Of a DNA stretch of 64,000 nucleotides, positions 17,824-27,095 are shown piece by piece. The position numbers and the translations under genes are program-made. The notes beneath the pieces were generated by a model, which was not told the origin of the DNA, did no database searches, and was given only the letters and a program-made list of their open reading frames with translations. Numbering within the stretch: position 1 is the first letter of the stretch; each line of letters starts with the position of its first letter. The stretch comes from Dysgonomonas mossii (GTDB lineage: Bacteria > Bacteroidota > Bacteroidia > Bacteroidales > Dysgonomonadaceae). The stretch lies in the NCBI RefSeq assembly GCF_004569505.1, contig NZ_SPPK01000002.1:868001-932000 (forward strand). The letters are read 5' to 3'.

Positions 17824-20800
17824 ATGAGTAAACAATTTTCAGAATATAATCGATTTAACTTATCTGATGTCAACAAAGAGATATTAGAAAAATGGGATAA
17901 AGAAGGCATATTCCAAAAGAGCTTGGAAATACGCACCGGAGCGCCATCATTTGTTTTCTATGAAGGACCTCCGTCGGCTAATGGTATGCCCGGTATTCAC
18001 CATGTTATGGCTAGATCGGTTAAGGATATTTTCTGCCGTTACAAGACTATGAAAGGTTTTCTTGTAAACCGTAAGGCAGGATGGGATACTCATGGCTTGC
18101 CTGTGGAGCTTGCTGTAGAAAAGAAACTGGGTATAACCAAAGAAGATATCGGCAAGAAAATAACAGTAGAAGAATATAACGATGCCTGTCGCAAAGAGGT
18201 AATGAAATATACCGGGGAATGGGAGAACCTTACCCGCATAATGGGATATTGGGTAGATATGAACGATCCTTATATCACATACGATAATCGTTATATAGAA
18301 ACACTTTGGTTCTTACTAAAAGAACTATATAACAAAGGCTACCTTTATAAAGGATATACAATACAACCATATTCGCCCGCTGCCGGAACAGGACTTAGTA
18401 CACACGAACTGAATATGCCGGGTGCATATCGTGATGTGAAAGATACAACCTGTGTTGCACAGTTTAAGATAAAATCTCCGAAACCTGAAATGTCTCAGTT
18501 TGGAGAGGCTTTCTTTTTAGCTTGGACGACAACCCCTTGGACTCTTCCATCCAATACGGCACTAGCTGTAGGACCCGAGATAACCTATGTAGCAGTACAA
18601 TCTTACAATCCGTATACAGGAAATAAGATAACTACTGTAATGGCACAGTCTCTTGTGTTCAGTATGTTCAATGAGAAAGCCAAAGACATAGCTCTTGAAG
18701 ATTATAAGGTAGGAGATAAGCTTATACCTTATAAGATTGTAGGAGAATGGAAAGGTAAAGACTTGGCCGGAATGGAATACGAACAACTTATTCCATGGGT
18801 TAATCCGGGAGAAGGTGCATTTAAAGTTCTTGCAGGCGACTTCGTAACGACAGAAGATGGTACAGGGATTGTACATATAGCTCCTACATTTGGTGCGGAT
18901 GATGCCCGTGTAGCAAAAGCAAATAATGTACCTGCATTACTTCTGTTGGACAAAGACGAGAATCAACGTCCGATGGTAGATCTCACCGGTAAGTATTTCA
19001 ACTTAGAGGATTTAGATCCTAGCTTTGTTAGTGATAATGTAAATGTTGAGCTATATAAGGAATATGCCGGTCGTTATGTGAAAAACGAATACGACGATAC
19101 GCTTCCTGCTGATGCAACAACTTTAGATATAGATCTTTGCGTGATGTTGAAGCAACAAAATCGTGCATTCAAAATAGAACGTCATGTGCACAACTATCCG
19201 CACTGTTGGCGTACCGACAAACCGGTATTATATTATCCGCTCGATAGCTGGTTTATACGTACCACTGCTTGTCGCGAACGTTTGATAGAACTCAATAAGA
19301 CAATAAATTGGAAACCGGAATCGACAGGTACAGGCCGTTTTGGAAAATGGCTCGAAAACCTGCAGGATTGGAATCTCAGCCGTAGCCGCTATTGGGGAAC
19401 ACCTCTTCCTATATGGAGAACAGAGGATGGAAAAGAAGAAAAGTGCATCGGTTCGATGAAAGAGCTTTATGCCGAAATGCAAAAAGCCGTAGATGCCGGT
19501 GTGATGAAAGAAATACCTTGGACAGGTTTCGAAGTCGGAAATCTGGATAAGGCAAACTATGAGAAAATAGATCTTCACCGTCCGTATGTTGATGATATAA
19601 TACTTGTATCCGATTCGGGACAACCAATGACACGCGAGAAAGATTTGATCGACGTTTGGTTCGATTCGGGGGCAATGCCTTTTGCTCAGGTATTTTATCC
19701 AAATATCAGCGAAGATGAGTTCTCAAAAGTATATCCGGCTGATTTTATAGCTGAGGGTGTAGATCAGACCCGTGGATGGTTCTTTACTCTACATGCTATA
19801 TCTACAATGTTCAAGGACAGCATATCGTTTAAAAATGTTGTTTCCAACGGACTTGTATTGGATATGAACGGACAAAAGATGTCAAAACGCTTAGGCAATG
19901 CTATCGATCCTTTTGAGACAATAGATAAGTATGGTTCAGACCCTTTGCGCTGGTATATGATAACCAATGCGTCGCCTTGGGATAACCTAAAATTCGATAT
20001 AGAGGGGGTAGAAGAGGTGCGCCGTAAGTTTTTCGGAACACTTTATAATACTTATTCATTCTTTGCTTTGTATGCAAACGTGGATAACTTCTCCTTTAAG
20101 GAAGACTTGATACCTGTTTCGGAAAGACCGGAGATCGATCGTTGGGTAATATCATTACTCAATACGCTAGTCAAGGATGTGGATGAGTATTATAATACAT
20201 ACGAACCCACAAAGGCCGGACGTGCTATCTCTGATTTCGTAAATGATAATCTCAGCAACTGGTATGTGCGCCTCAACAGAAAACGTTTCTGGGGAGGAGA
20301 AATGACAAAAGATAAATTATCTGCATATCAGACCTTATATACATGTTTGGAGACAATAGCCAAACTTATGGCTCCGATATCTCCATTCTATGCCGATAAA
20401 CTTTTCTGTGATTTGATTGTTGTAACAGAGCATGAAAAAGTAGCGTCGGTACACCTTTCGGATTTTCCTACTTATGACGCATCTGTCGTGGATAAGAATC
20501 TGGAAGAACGTATGCAGATAGCGCAGGATATATCATCCGCTGTTTTGGCTTTGCGCCGTAAGACCAATATCAAGGTACGTCAGCCATTGACACAAATCAT
20601 GATACCGGTGTTAAACGATCAGCAAGGAAAAGATTTGGATGCTGTGCGCGAACTGATATTGAATGAAGTAAACGTCAAAGAGCTTAAGCATGTAGATAAT
20701 GCTGCCGGTATCTTGGTGAAGAAAGTAAAACCCGATTTCAAAAAACTTGGGCCTCGTTATGGTAAGATCATGAAACAGCTTGCCGCAGAAGTTCAGGGGA

Positions 20801-21234
20801 TGAGCCAGGAAGCTATCGCTACATTCGAAAAAGAAGAAAAATATACTTTCGATATTGATGGACAAGCAGCTACTATAGAATTGGCTGACGTGGAAATCAT
20901 ATCTGAAGATATACCGGGATGGTTGGTTGCTAATGCCGGAAAATTGACTGTTGCACTTGATGTAACAATAACAGACGATCTGAGAAAAGAAGGTATAGCC
21001 CGCGAGCTGGTAAACCGTATACAAAATATACGTAAATCCAGCGGATTGGAAATAACTGACAGAATAAATATAAAATTGACAGACTTGGAGCAGATAAGAG
21101 AAACTGTTTCGGAATATAATAATTACATAGCGTCACAGGTACTTGCTGACAAAATAGAACTGTTGGAGTCTGTAGATGGGCAAAATATTGATATGGATGA
21201 TTATATTTTACAGATATCTGTTGAAAAAGTCTGA
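17824..21234 (+). CDS. ileS: Isoleucyl-tRNA synthetase
   Basis: Charges tRNA-Ile with isoleucine. The class I signature appears as GIHH at residues 57-60 (the HIGH motif) and KMSKR at 685-689. The editing domain shows WTTTPWTLPSN and GTGIVHIAPTFGADD. The zinc-ribbon-ended C-terminus of the bacterial short form is absent, and the 1136-residue length fits the longer IleRS type common in Bacteroidetes. A DksA-like gene follows after 53 bases and may be cotranscribed. Upstream are both a proximal promoter box and one copy of the GTGAC repeat. Confidence 0.97.
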   Translation: MSKQFSEYNRFNLSDVNKEILEKWDKEGIFQKSLEIRTGAPSFVFYEGPPSANGMPGIHHVMARSVKDIFCRYKTMKGFLVNRKAGWDTHGLPVELAVEKKLGITKEDIGKKITVEEYNDACRKEVMKYTGEWENLTRIMGYWVDMNDPYITYDNRYIETLWFLLKELYNKGYLYKGYTIQPYSPAAGTGLSTHELNMPGAYRDVKDTTCVAQFKIKSPKPEMSQFGEAFFLAWTTTPWTLPSNTALAVGPEITYVAVQSYNPYTGNKITTVMAQSLVFSMFNEKAKDIALEDYKVGDKLIPYKIVGEWKGKDLAGMEYEQLIPWVNPGEGAFKVLAGDFVTTEDGTGIVHIAPTFGADDARVAKANNVPALLLLDKDENQRPMVDLTGKYFNLEDLDPSFVSDNVNVELYKEYAGRYVKNEYDDTLPADATTLDIDLCVMLKQQNRAFKIERHVHNYPHCWRTDKPVLYYPLDSWFIRTTACRERLIELNKTINWKPESTGTGRFGKWLENLQDWNLSRSRYWGTPLPIWRTEDGKEEKCIGSMKELYAEMQKAVDAGVMKEIPWTGFEVGNLDKANYEKIDLHRPYVDDIILVSDSGQPMTREKDLIDVWFDSGAMPFAQVFYPNISEDEFSKVYPADFIAEGVDQTRGWFFTLHAISTMFKDSISFKNVVSNGLVLDMNGQKMSKRLGNAIDPFETIDKYGSDPLRWYMITNASPWDNLKFDIEGVEEVRRKFFGTLYNTYSFFALYANVDNFSFKEDLIPVSERPEIDRWVISLLNTLVKDVDEYYNTYEPTKAGRAISDFVNDNLSNWYVRLNRKRFWGGEMTKDKLSAYQTLYTCLETIAKLMAPISPFYADKLFCDLIVVTEHEKVASVHLSDFPTYDASVVDKNLEERMQIAQDISSAVLALRRKTNIKVRQPLTQIMIPVLNDQQGKDLDAVRELILNEVNVKELKHVDNAAGILVKKVKPDFKKLGPRYGKIMKQLAAEVQGMSQEAIATFEKEEKYTFDIDGQAATIELADVEIISEDIPGWLVANAGKLTVALDVTITDDLRKEGIARELVNRIQNIRKSSGLEITDRINIKLTDLEQIRETVSEYNNYIASQVLADKIELLESVDGQNIDMDDYILQISVEKV

Positions 21235-21287
21235 AAATGTATTATCTTTAAGTAAAATAAGAAACAGGAATTATAAAACTAACGGTT

Positions 21288-21668
21288 ATGGCAGAAAAAA
21301 CAAGATATTCTGATGAGGAATTAAATGAATTCCGCGATATTATTCTTGAGAAGCTAAATAAGGCTAAAGGAGAATATGAAGAGTTGAGAGCGGCTATAAC
21401 AAATGCCGATGGGAATGATGTTACTGACACTTCACCGACATTCAAAGTCCTGGAAGAAGGTGCATCTACATTGTCGAAAGAAGAAGCCGGCCGTTTGGCT
21501 CAACGCCAGATGAAGTTTATCCAAAATCTTCAATCGGCTCTTATTCGTATCGAAAATAAGACATACGGCGTTTGTCGCGAAACAGGTAAATTGATACCGA
21601 AAGAAAGATTGCGTGCTGTTCCTCATGCTACATTAAGTATTGAGGCTAAGAACAGCGGAGTAAAATAA
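21288..21668 (+). CDS. TraR/DksA-family protein with a degenerate zinc finger
   Basis: 126 residues with the DksA layout: a long N-terminal coiled coil (about residues 8-85) and a short C-terminal finger-like region beginning YGVCRETGKLIPKERL. Canonical members have four zinc-binding cysteines; only one cysteine is visible here, so zinc binding is doubtful. DksA-type proteins bind the secondary channel of RNA polymerase and modulate transcription with ppGpp. The position between ileS and lspA is typical for Bacteroidetes from memory. Family call good, mechanism inferred. Confidence 0.85.
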   Translation: MAEKTRYSDEELNEFRDIILEKLNKAKGEYEELRAAITNADGNDVTDTSPTFKVLEEGASTLSKEEAGRLAQRQMKFIQNLQSALIRIENKTYGVCRETGKLIPKERLRAVPHATLSIEAKNSGVK

Positions 21669-21767
21669 GTAGTAATTAAATAAAAAAAGCATAGAAGAAA
21701 GGAAGAAAAAGCAAGGGTGAATTATGCCTGTTTTTTCTTCACTTTCTTTACAGGAATCGGCTGATAT

Positions 21768-22394
21768 ATGGAGAAAAAGAATCAAGGACTGATAGCAATC
21801 CTAGTAATAGTACTCGTTCTTGTAATAGATCAAGCATCTAAAATCTGGGTCAAAACCCACATGTCTCTCTTTGAGAGTATTGAAATAACAAGCTGGTTCA
21901 AAATATATTTTGTAGAAAATAACGGAATGGCTTTTGGGATGGAATTCATCGGTAAGATGTTTCTTTCTATATTCCGTATCGTAGCTATCGGTTTTATTGG
22001 TTATTACTTATACAAGCTGATTAACGGGAGATATAAGACAGGATATATCATATGTATATCGCTTATATTAGCCGGGGCATTTGGTAATATCATAGACAGT
22101 GTATTCTACGGGGAAATATTTTCAGCTAGCTACTCCGGGCATGTTGCGTCCTTTGTTTCTTTGGGAGACGGATATTCTAGCTGGCTGCATGGTAAGGTTG
22201 TAGACATGTTGTACTTCCCATTGATCGAAAGCACTTTTCCTTCATGGGTTCCTGTATGGGGCGGACAACCATTTGTTTTCTTCAGTGCTATATTCAATAT
22301 AGCTGATTCAGCTATTACTGTTGGTATTTTTATCCTTCTTCTTTTCTATCGTAAGACTCTTGCGCTATCTTTAGAAAAAAACGGCAAAGCATAA
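21768..22394 (+). CDS. lspA: Lipoprotein signal peptidase (signal peptidase II)
   Basis: An inner-membrane aspartyl protease that cuts lipoprotein signal peptides at the lipobox cysteine. 208 residues, four hydrophobic segments. Conserved blocks: VIDQASKIWVK, VENNGMAFGME, GNIIDSVFYG and FNIADSAITVG; the last two carry the catalytic aspartates. A loop of extra residues between them (about 120-150) makes it longer than the E. coli enzyme, as in other Bacteroidetes. Only 2 bases separate it from the downstream lipoprotein gene, so the two are an operon. Confidence 0.96.
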   Translation: MEKKNQGLIAILVIVLVLVIDQASKIWVKTHMSLFESIEITSWFKIYFVENNGMAFGMEFIGKMFLSIFRIVAIGFIGYYLYKLINGRYKTGYIICISLILAGAFGNIIDSVFYGEIFSASYSGHVASFVSLGDGYSSWLHGKVVDMLYFPLIESTFPSWVPVWGGQPFVFFSAIFNIADSAITVGIFILLLFYRKTLALSLEKNGKA

Positions 22395-22396
22395 TT

Positions 22397-23212
22397 ATGC
22401 AACGATCTGTTATTTATATCATTATTTCTATTCTTATTCTGTTTAGCTCTTGCGGAAGAAGACCGGGATATGTAATCTCCCCCGATAAGATGACAGATGT
22501 CTTATACGATATAAGGCTAGCTCAATCTATTTTCAATGACGATCCTCAATTCAGGTCTGATGACATGAAAGATGCGCTAGTGGCCGGAGTGCTTAAAAAG
22601 CATAATATAACTCAAGCCGAACTAGATACATCTCTTCTGTGGTACTCGGATAATATACAATATTATGCAGTAATAAATGATACTGTAGCTGCACGTCTCA
22701 AATTTAGAAATGAATCGCTTCTAAATTCTAGATCTGCAATGCTGAGCAGGGGTGCTCAGAGTAATTTGATCATACCTACATTTTACTATCTGAATAGTTA
22801 TACTCCAACTCTTTCTTTCAATATAGATACATTGAAGATGAAGAGTATAAAGAATATATCCGATTTTCACCTAAAGTTTGATATACAAGGATTGAGCGCT
22901 AAGCAGAAAGCTGAGGCTGCAATTTATTTCAATTACAAGGACACCTTAGTTAAAACAAGGATTCCTATCGAAAGTAATAGTCATTATTCAATAAGTAAAC
23001 CTTCGTTACCTGATAGCTTACTGAACGGCATATCAGGGTATATACACCTTAGAAATAATACGAGTAGTGGATCAAATGTCTTGATACATAATATAAGCTA
23101 TATAGACTCTGTAGCTGTTGCAAGACATAAAGACGGTCTTTCTACAAGGCAACCGAACCGATCAACAGATAATATCCGTAAGGAAAGTGTAGGTCGTCCG
23201 GAACCTAATTAA
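22397..23212 (+). CDS. DUF4296-type lipoprotein
   Basis: 271 residues with a lipoprotein signal (IIISILILFSSC; lipobox cysteine about residue 19). The N-terminal domain contains KMTDVLYDIRLAQSIF, the pattern I associate with DUF4296, a helical domain of unknown function in Bacteroidetes. The C-terminal half is beta-rich. It is coupled to lspA, which would process it. No enzymatic motif seen. Confidence 0.8.
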   Translation: MQRSVIYIIISILILFSSCGRRPGYVISPDKMTDVLYDIRLAQSIFNDDPQFRSDDMKDALVAGVLKKHNITQAELDTSLLWYSDNIQYYAVINDTVAARLKFRNESLLNSRSAMLSRGAQSNLIIPTFYYLNSYTPTLSFNIDTLKMKSIKNISDFHLKFDIQGLSAKQKAEAAIYFNYKDTLVKTRIPIESNSHYSISKPSLPDSLLNGISGYIHLRNNTSSGSNVLIHNISYIDSVAVARHKDGLSTRQPNRSTDNIRKESVGRPEPN

Positions 23213-23246
23213 AAACTCGAAATTCCTATACCTTCAAAGTTTTGAA

Positions 23247-23540
23247 ATGAAACGCTATTATTCGCATTATACCTTTATATATCCGAATATATATCTGAAA
23301 AATTATATTATAGAGGTAAATGATAAAGGGCAGATAACTAATGCTTTCCCATTTAGGAGTGAGATTGAGAAAACAGAGTTTTATTCGGGATTACTACTGT
23401 TTCATCCGGATGGTATCGAGTTTAATTTGCAAGATCGACTTAAAAGTGATTTATTTATCAACCCCAATAAGTCGTTGGTGCTTTCTTGCGAGAAATATAA
23501 TATGACACATATAGAGGACTTAACATCTTATATCTATTAA
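23247..23540 (+). CDS. Conserved small protein of unknown function
   Basis: 97 residues, no signal peptide, with alternating short strands and FHPDGIEFNLQDRL near the middle. It lies 34 bases after the DUF4296 gene and 15 bases before the GT2 gene, so it is likely cotranscribed with them. I do not recognise it. Confidence 0.65.
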   Translation: MKRYYSHYTFIYPNIYLKNYIIEVNDKGQITNAFPFRSEIEKTEFYSGLLLFHPDGIEFNLQDRLKSDLFINPNKSLVLSCEKYNMTHIEDLTSYIY

Positions 23541-23555
23541 CTTTAATTAGTATTC

Positions 23556-24356
23556 ATGAATAATAACGACTTTTCTATCACACTTATCATATCAACATAT
23601 AATTGGCCTGAAGCTCTTAAGGTTTCATTGCTTAGTGTTACCAATCAGACATGTTTACCAATAGAGGTAATCGTAGCGGATGATGGTTCAAGAGATGATA
23701 CAAGAAAACTAATAGAAAGGATGCAAAAATCATTCCCTTGTAAACTTATCCACGTATGGCATGAAGACAATGGTTTCAGGTTGTCTGAGATAAGAAATAA
23801 AGCTATAATGAAAGCTTCGGGTGATTATATTATCCAAATAGATGGTGACATCATATTAGAAAAGCATTTTGTCGAAGATCACCACTCTTTTGCTCAAAAG
23901 GGTTGCTTCACATCAGGAAGTAGAGTGAAGTTATCGCCAAAATCTAGTGCGGAGGTATTGAGGAATGGCACGGTGGATATTCCTTTTTCATGGTCGTCAT
24001 TTTTTCAACCAAATAGATTAAGGTCAAAGTTCTTACAAAACTATTTTCGATTCAGATATAAAGCCGATCATCCTTACTTCGTTCGAGGTTGTAATACCGC
24101 TTTCTGGAAAGAAGATTTGCTAAAGGTAAATGGATATAACGAAGATATTATCGGTTGGGGATATGAAGATAACGAAATCGCCGCGCGTCTTACCTTTGCC
24201 GGAATAAAAAGGCAATTCTTAAAGATGGGGGCTGTAGAATATCATATTGATCACCCTGTGAATAGTAGAGACAAAGCCAATCAAAACCACAAAACCTTAT
24301 TGGAAACTATTAATAGCCAAGGAACCTATTGCCAAAATGGGTTAGATAAATATTAA
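23556..24356 (+). CDS. Family 2 glycosyltransferase
   Basis: 266 residues. The GT-A fold N-terminus reads STYNWPEALKVSLLSV, followed by VIVADDGSRDDT (nucleotide-sugar site), the metal-binding IDGDIIL and the acceptor-side GWGYEDNEIAARL typical of GT2 members with a galactosyltransferase-like C-terminal region. No membrane anchor. It converges on a WaaP-like kinase gene, suggesting work on lipopolysaccharide core or another surface glycan. Donor and acceptor are unknown. Confidence 0.88.
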   Translation: MNNNDFSITLIISTYNWPEALKVSLLSVTNQTCLPIEVIVADDGSRDDTRKLIERMQKSFPCKLIHVWHEDNGFRLSEIRNKAIMKASGDYIIQIDGDIILEKHFVEDHHSFAQKGCFTSGSRVKLSPKSSAEVLRNGTVDIPFSWSSFFQPNRLRSKFLQNYFRFRYKADHPYFVRGCNTAFWKEDLLKVNGYNEDIIGWGYEDNEIAARLTFAGIKRQFLKMGAVEYHIDHPVNSRDKANQNHKTLLETINSQGTYCQNGLDKY

Positions 24357-24380
24357 TAAATATTTTTTTTCTGTAACTGA

Positions 24381-25136
24381 TTAGTAGTTCGTTATATATG
24401 GTGAAGAGCCCGGATGCTTTTTTGTGAAATTATCCCAAAATCTCTTCCTGTAGTATAACGTCCGTTTAAGACAATCTTCTACATCAAGGTTTCTGCTTTG
24501 GGCATATTCTTTAATAAATAAGAAAATCATATCATCGCTTCCCCATAATCGTCTGAAGTTAAAACAAGCTGTATCCATGCTGATAGGTTTATCAAACTCC
24601 ATTCTATTAAGGTCTACCAGATAAAAGATATAATCGTCTCCTTCCTTTTTATATAAGACATTCCCGGAAGAGTAATCCAAATGAAGTATTTGCTGTTCAT
24701 GCAGGTCGGCTGTATACCTTGCAAACTGCTTTATCAGTTCTTCCTTTTCTGAGAGGAGTGATGTTTTTAGTTCACGCATTGTGCCATCAAAAGACTCATG
24801 CTTTGATATATAGAAGCTGTTTTTAAGCAACCCGAATTTAGTCTCTTTTATATAGGCTATCGGGTCGGGAGTATGAAGTCCTTTCTCCTTTAGCTTAAAA
24901 GCATATTCGTAAGAGCGTCGGGCTTTAGACTTTCTAAATGTCCTGTATACTATCTGATTGATAAAAATAGGCTTTTTAAAGAACTTCACATTTACCTTAA
25001 ACCCATCTACATCAAATAGCTTTATAATATTCCGAGCGGCATATAGTGTTTCACCTTCATAAGCAAAAGAGTCAGAAAGATTTTCTACAAAACCTTCCAG
25101 ATATTTATATTCGGGATTAATAACAATTTCTACCAT
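24381..25136 (-). CDS. Lipopolysaccharide-core/Kdo kinase-like protein
   Basis: 251 residues resembling the WaaP/KdkA kinases that phosphorylate inner-core sugars of lipopolysaccharide on the cytoplasmic side. The catalytic loop LHLDYSSGNVLY (H.D....N) is at about residues 155-166 and a metal-binding YLVDLNRM follows; the usual DFG-like aspartate is present in the VDLN form. It starts 1 base after prfC ends on the same strand, so the two are likely cotranscribed. The neighbouring glycosyltransferase supports a core-glycan role. Confidence 0.75.
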   Translation of the reverse strand: MVEIVINPEYKYLEGFVENLSDSFAYEGETLYAARNIIKLFDVDGFKVNVKFFKKPIFINQIVYRTFRKSKARRSYEYAFKLKEKGLHTPDPIAYIKETKFGLLKNSFYISKHESFDGTMRELKTSLLSEKEELIKQFARYTADLHEQQILHLDYSSGNVLYKKEGDDYIFYLVDLNRMEFDKPISMDTACFNFRRLWGSDDMIFLFIKEYAQSRNLDVEDCLKRTLYYRKRFWDNFTKKHPGSSPYITNY

Positions 25137-25137
25137 C

Positions 25138-26718
25138 TTAAAACTCAGAAGTGAAATGGAATTTTATATCCTTGAAATCTTGTTGAGCCATCATCAATAC
25201 ATAGTTAGAGTCTGCAAGAAAGACATCTCGTCCTTCTTTATCTACTGCCATATATTGAGCCTTACGCTTCTTAAAGTCAGCCAGTTGTTCCTTGTTGTCA
25301 CTTTCTATCCAACAAGCTTTATACAAATTGATTGCTTCCCATCTACACTGAGCACCATATTCATGCAATAGGCGATATTGGATTACTTCAAATTGCAGCT
25401 GACCAACAGTTCCTATAATTTTGCGTCCGTTAAATTGGTTTGTAAACAACTGGGCAACACCTTCGTCCATCAATTGGTCTATTCCCTTCTGAAGTTGTTT
25501 CGACTTCATCGGGTCAGCATTTTCGATATACTTAAACATTTCAGGAGAGAAGCTAGGTAAACCTTTGAAGTGTAAATCCTCTCCCGATGTGAGTGTATCC
25601 CCGATTTTAAAGTTCCCGGTATCGGGCAGACCTACAATGTCACCGGCAAAAGCTTCATCTACAGTTTCTTTCTTTTGAGCCATGAAGGCAGTAGGAGAGG
25701 AAAACTTCATCGAACGGTTCAATCGCATATGTTTATAGTTTACATTCCGTTCAAACTTTCCTGAACATATCTTAACAAAGGCAATACATGAACGGTGATT
25801 CGGGTCCATATTGGCATGTATCTTGAATATGAATCCCGTAAAAGCCTGTTCGTCAGGTTTTACTTCACGCTCGATTGCTTCCACAGGACGTGGAGACGGT
25901 GCAATCCTTACAAAGCAATCCAACAGCTCTTTTACTCCGAAATTGTTGAGAGCCGATCCAAAGAATACAGGGGCAATTTGTCCTTTGAGGTATGTATCCA
26001 TATCCAGTTCGGAATATACTCCGTCAATCAACTCGATGTCATCTCTCAGCTTTGCAGCCAAGGGTACTCCAATGTATGTTTCCAGCTCAGGGCTATTTAT
26101 ATCTTTAAATCCTATAGATTCCGTAACAGTCTGTTTACTTGGAGTGTATAGGTCTAATTTTTCCTGATATATATTATAAACTCCTTTGAAACGTTGTCCG
26201 CTATCAATTGGCCAACTCAAGGGACGAACTCCGATTTGTAATTCGGCTTCCAGTTCGTCGAGTAATTCAAAAGGATCTCTACCTTCTCTATCCATCTTGT
26301 TGACGAATATCATGACAGGAGTATGGCGCATACGGCAGACCTCCATCAGCTTGCGTGTTTGTGCTTCAACCCCTTTGGCCGAATCTACAACAATGATCAC
26401 ACTGTCCACTGCAGTCAGGGTACGATAAGTGTCTTCGGCAAAATCCTGGTGACCGGGAGTATCGAGTATGTTGATCTTATAACCATCGTATTCGAATCCC
26501 ATAACAGAGGTGGCAACAGAAATACCACGTTGCTTTTCTATCTCCATCCAGTCCGAGGTAGCAGTTTTCTTTATCTTATTTGACTTTACTGCTCCGGCAA
26601 CATGTATTGCCCCTCCAAATAGTAATAACTTTTCAGTAAGGGTTGTTTTACCCGCATCGGGGTGACTTATAATAGCAAAAGTGCGTCTTTTTTGTATTTC
26701 TTTCTTAAGTTCGCTCAT
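25138..26718 (-). CDS. prfC: Peptide chain release factor 3
   Basis: A translational GTPase that recycles RF1 and RF2 from the ribosome. P-loop [13 protein letters not shown] near residue 18, switch [10 protein letters not shown], and NKMDREGRD (G4). The longest open frame begins at 26787, but I place the start at the ATG at 26718. That gives [20 protein letters not shown], 526 residues (the normal size), and leaves the TACTTTTG promoter box at 26740-26747 outside the gene. The RF3-specific C-terminal domain is complete. The WaaP-like gene follows directly. Confidence 0.95.
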   Translation of the reverse strand: MSELKKEIQKRRTFAIISHPDAGKTTLTEKLLLFGGAIHVAGAVKSNKIKKTATSDWMEIEKQRGISVATSVMGFEYDGYKINILDTPGHQDFAEDTYRTLTAVDSVIIVVDSAKGVEAQTRKLMEVCRMRHTPVMIFVNKMDREGRDPFELLDELEAELQIGVRPLSWPIDSGQRFKGVYNIYQEKLDLYTPSKQTVTESIGFKDINSPELETYIGVPLAAKLRDDIELIDGVYSELDMDTYLKGQIAPVFFGSALNNFGVKELLDCFVRIAPSPRPVEAIEREVKPDEQAFTGFIFKIHANMDPNHRSCIAFVKICSGKFERNVNYKHMRLNRSMKFSSPTAFMAQKKETVDEAFAGDIVGLPDTGNFKIGDTLTSGEDLHFKGLPSFSPEMFKYIENADPMKSKQLQKGIDQLMDEGVAQLFTNQFNGRKIIGTVGQLQFEVIQYRLLHEYGAQCRWEAINLYKACWIESDNKEQLADFKKRKAQYMAVDKEGRDVFLADSNYVLMMAQQDFKDIKFHFTSEF

Positions 26719-26739
26719 TGATTTTTCCGTAATAAGTTG

Positions 26740-26747
26740 CAAAAGTA
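26740..26747 (-). promoter_or_regulatory. Proximal promoter box of prfC
   Basis: TACTTTTG on the minus strand, 22 bases before the prfC ATG. It matches TAnnTTTG and supports the shorter start. Confidence 0.55.
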
Positions 26748-26871
26748 CTAAAAAAAGCGGATATAATATGCCTATCCCAGCAAGCAATAGAGAACTGTAT
26801 GTTAGTTAAAAAAGTGACAAAATATAAATGTTCTGTTAAGTATTAGTAAACAATGAAATAGCTGACAAAAG

Positions 26872-26912
26872 GTGACAAAAGTAACACCTTTTCGATCTGT
26901 TTTTATTGTCAC
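26872..26912 (-). repeat. 41-bp GTGAC-type repeat, copy B (upstream of prfC)
   Basis: Read on the minus strand it begins GTGACAATAAAAACAGAT and ends GTGTTACTTTTGTCAC, matching copy A in length and in both ends. Its TACTTTTG box (26876-26883) points to prfC, 158 bases on. Confidence 0.7.
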
Positions 26913-27064
26913 CTTTTCTCTGTTACAAAAAGTGTCTGTATTTTATTTCTTTGTTACTATAACTACCTTTATATAAGATAATTTTATCGAAATCATTTGT
27001 ACAGAAGTTTGCTTGTCTAGTGTTATTTAGTGTTATCACTATTTTTTGTTTCTAAGCTATTGTT

Positions 27065-27072
27065 TACATTTG
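27065..27072 (+). promoter_or_regulatory. Promoter box of the second two-component pair
   Basis: TACATTTG matches TAnnTTTG, 24 bases before the chosen kinase ATG at 27096. Confidence 0.5.
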
Positions 27073-27095
27073 CTTTATCGATAATGAATTCATGT

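Larger units (their letters stand above)
26719..27095. promoter_or_regulatory. Divergent control region between prfC and the second kinase gene
   Basis: 377 bases without a gene. It holds the prfC box (26740-26747, minus), the 41-bp GTGAC repeat copy B (26872-26912), two extra partial GTGACAAAA/TGTTACAAAA fragments around 26814 and 26921, and the kinase promoter box TACATTTG at 27065-27072. Confidence 0.5.

Noticed and set aside
25795..26167. Long plus-strand frames opposite prfC
   Set aside because: Antisense shadows of a strongly conserved GTPase gene, without coding character of their own.
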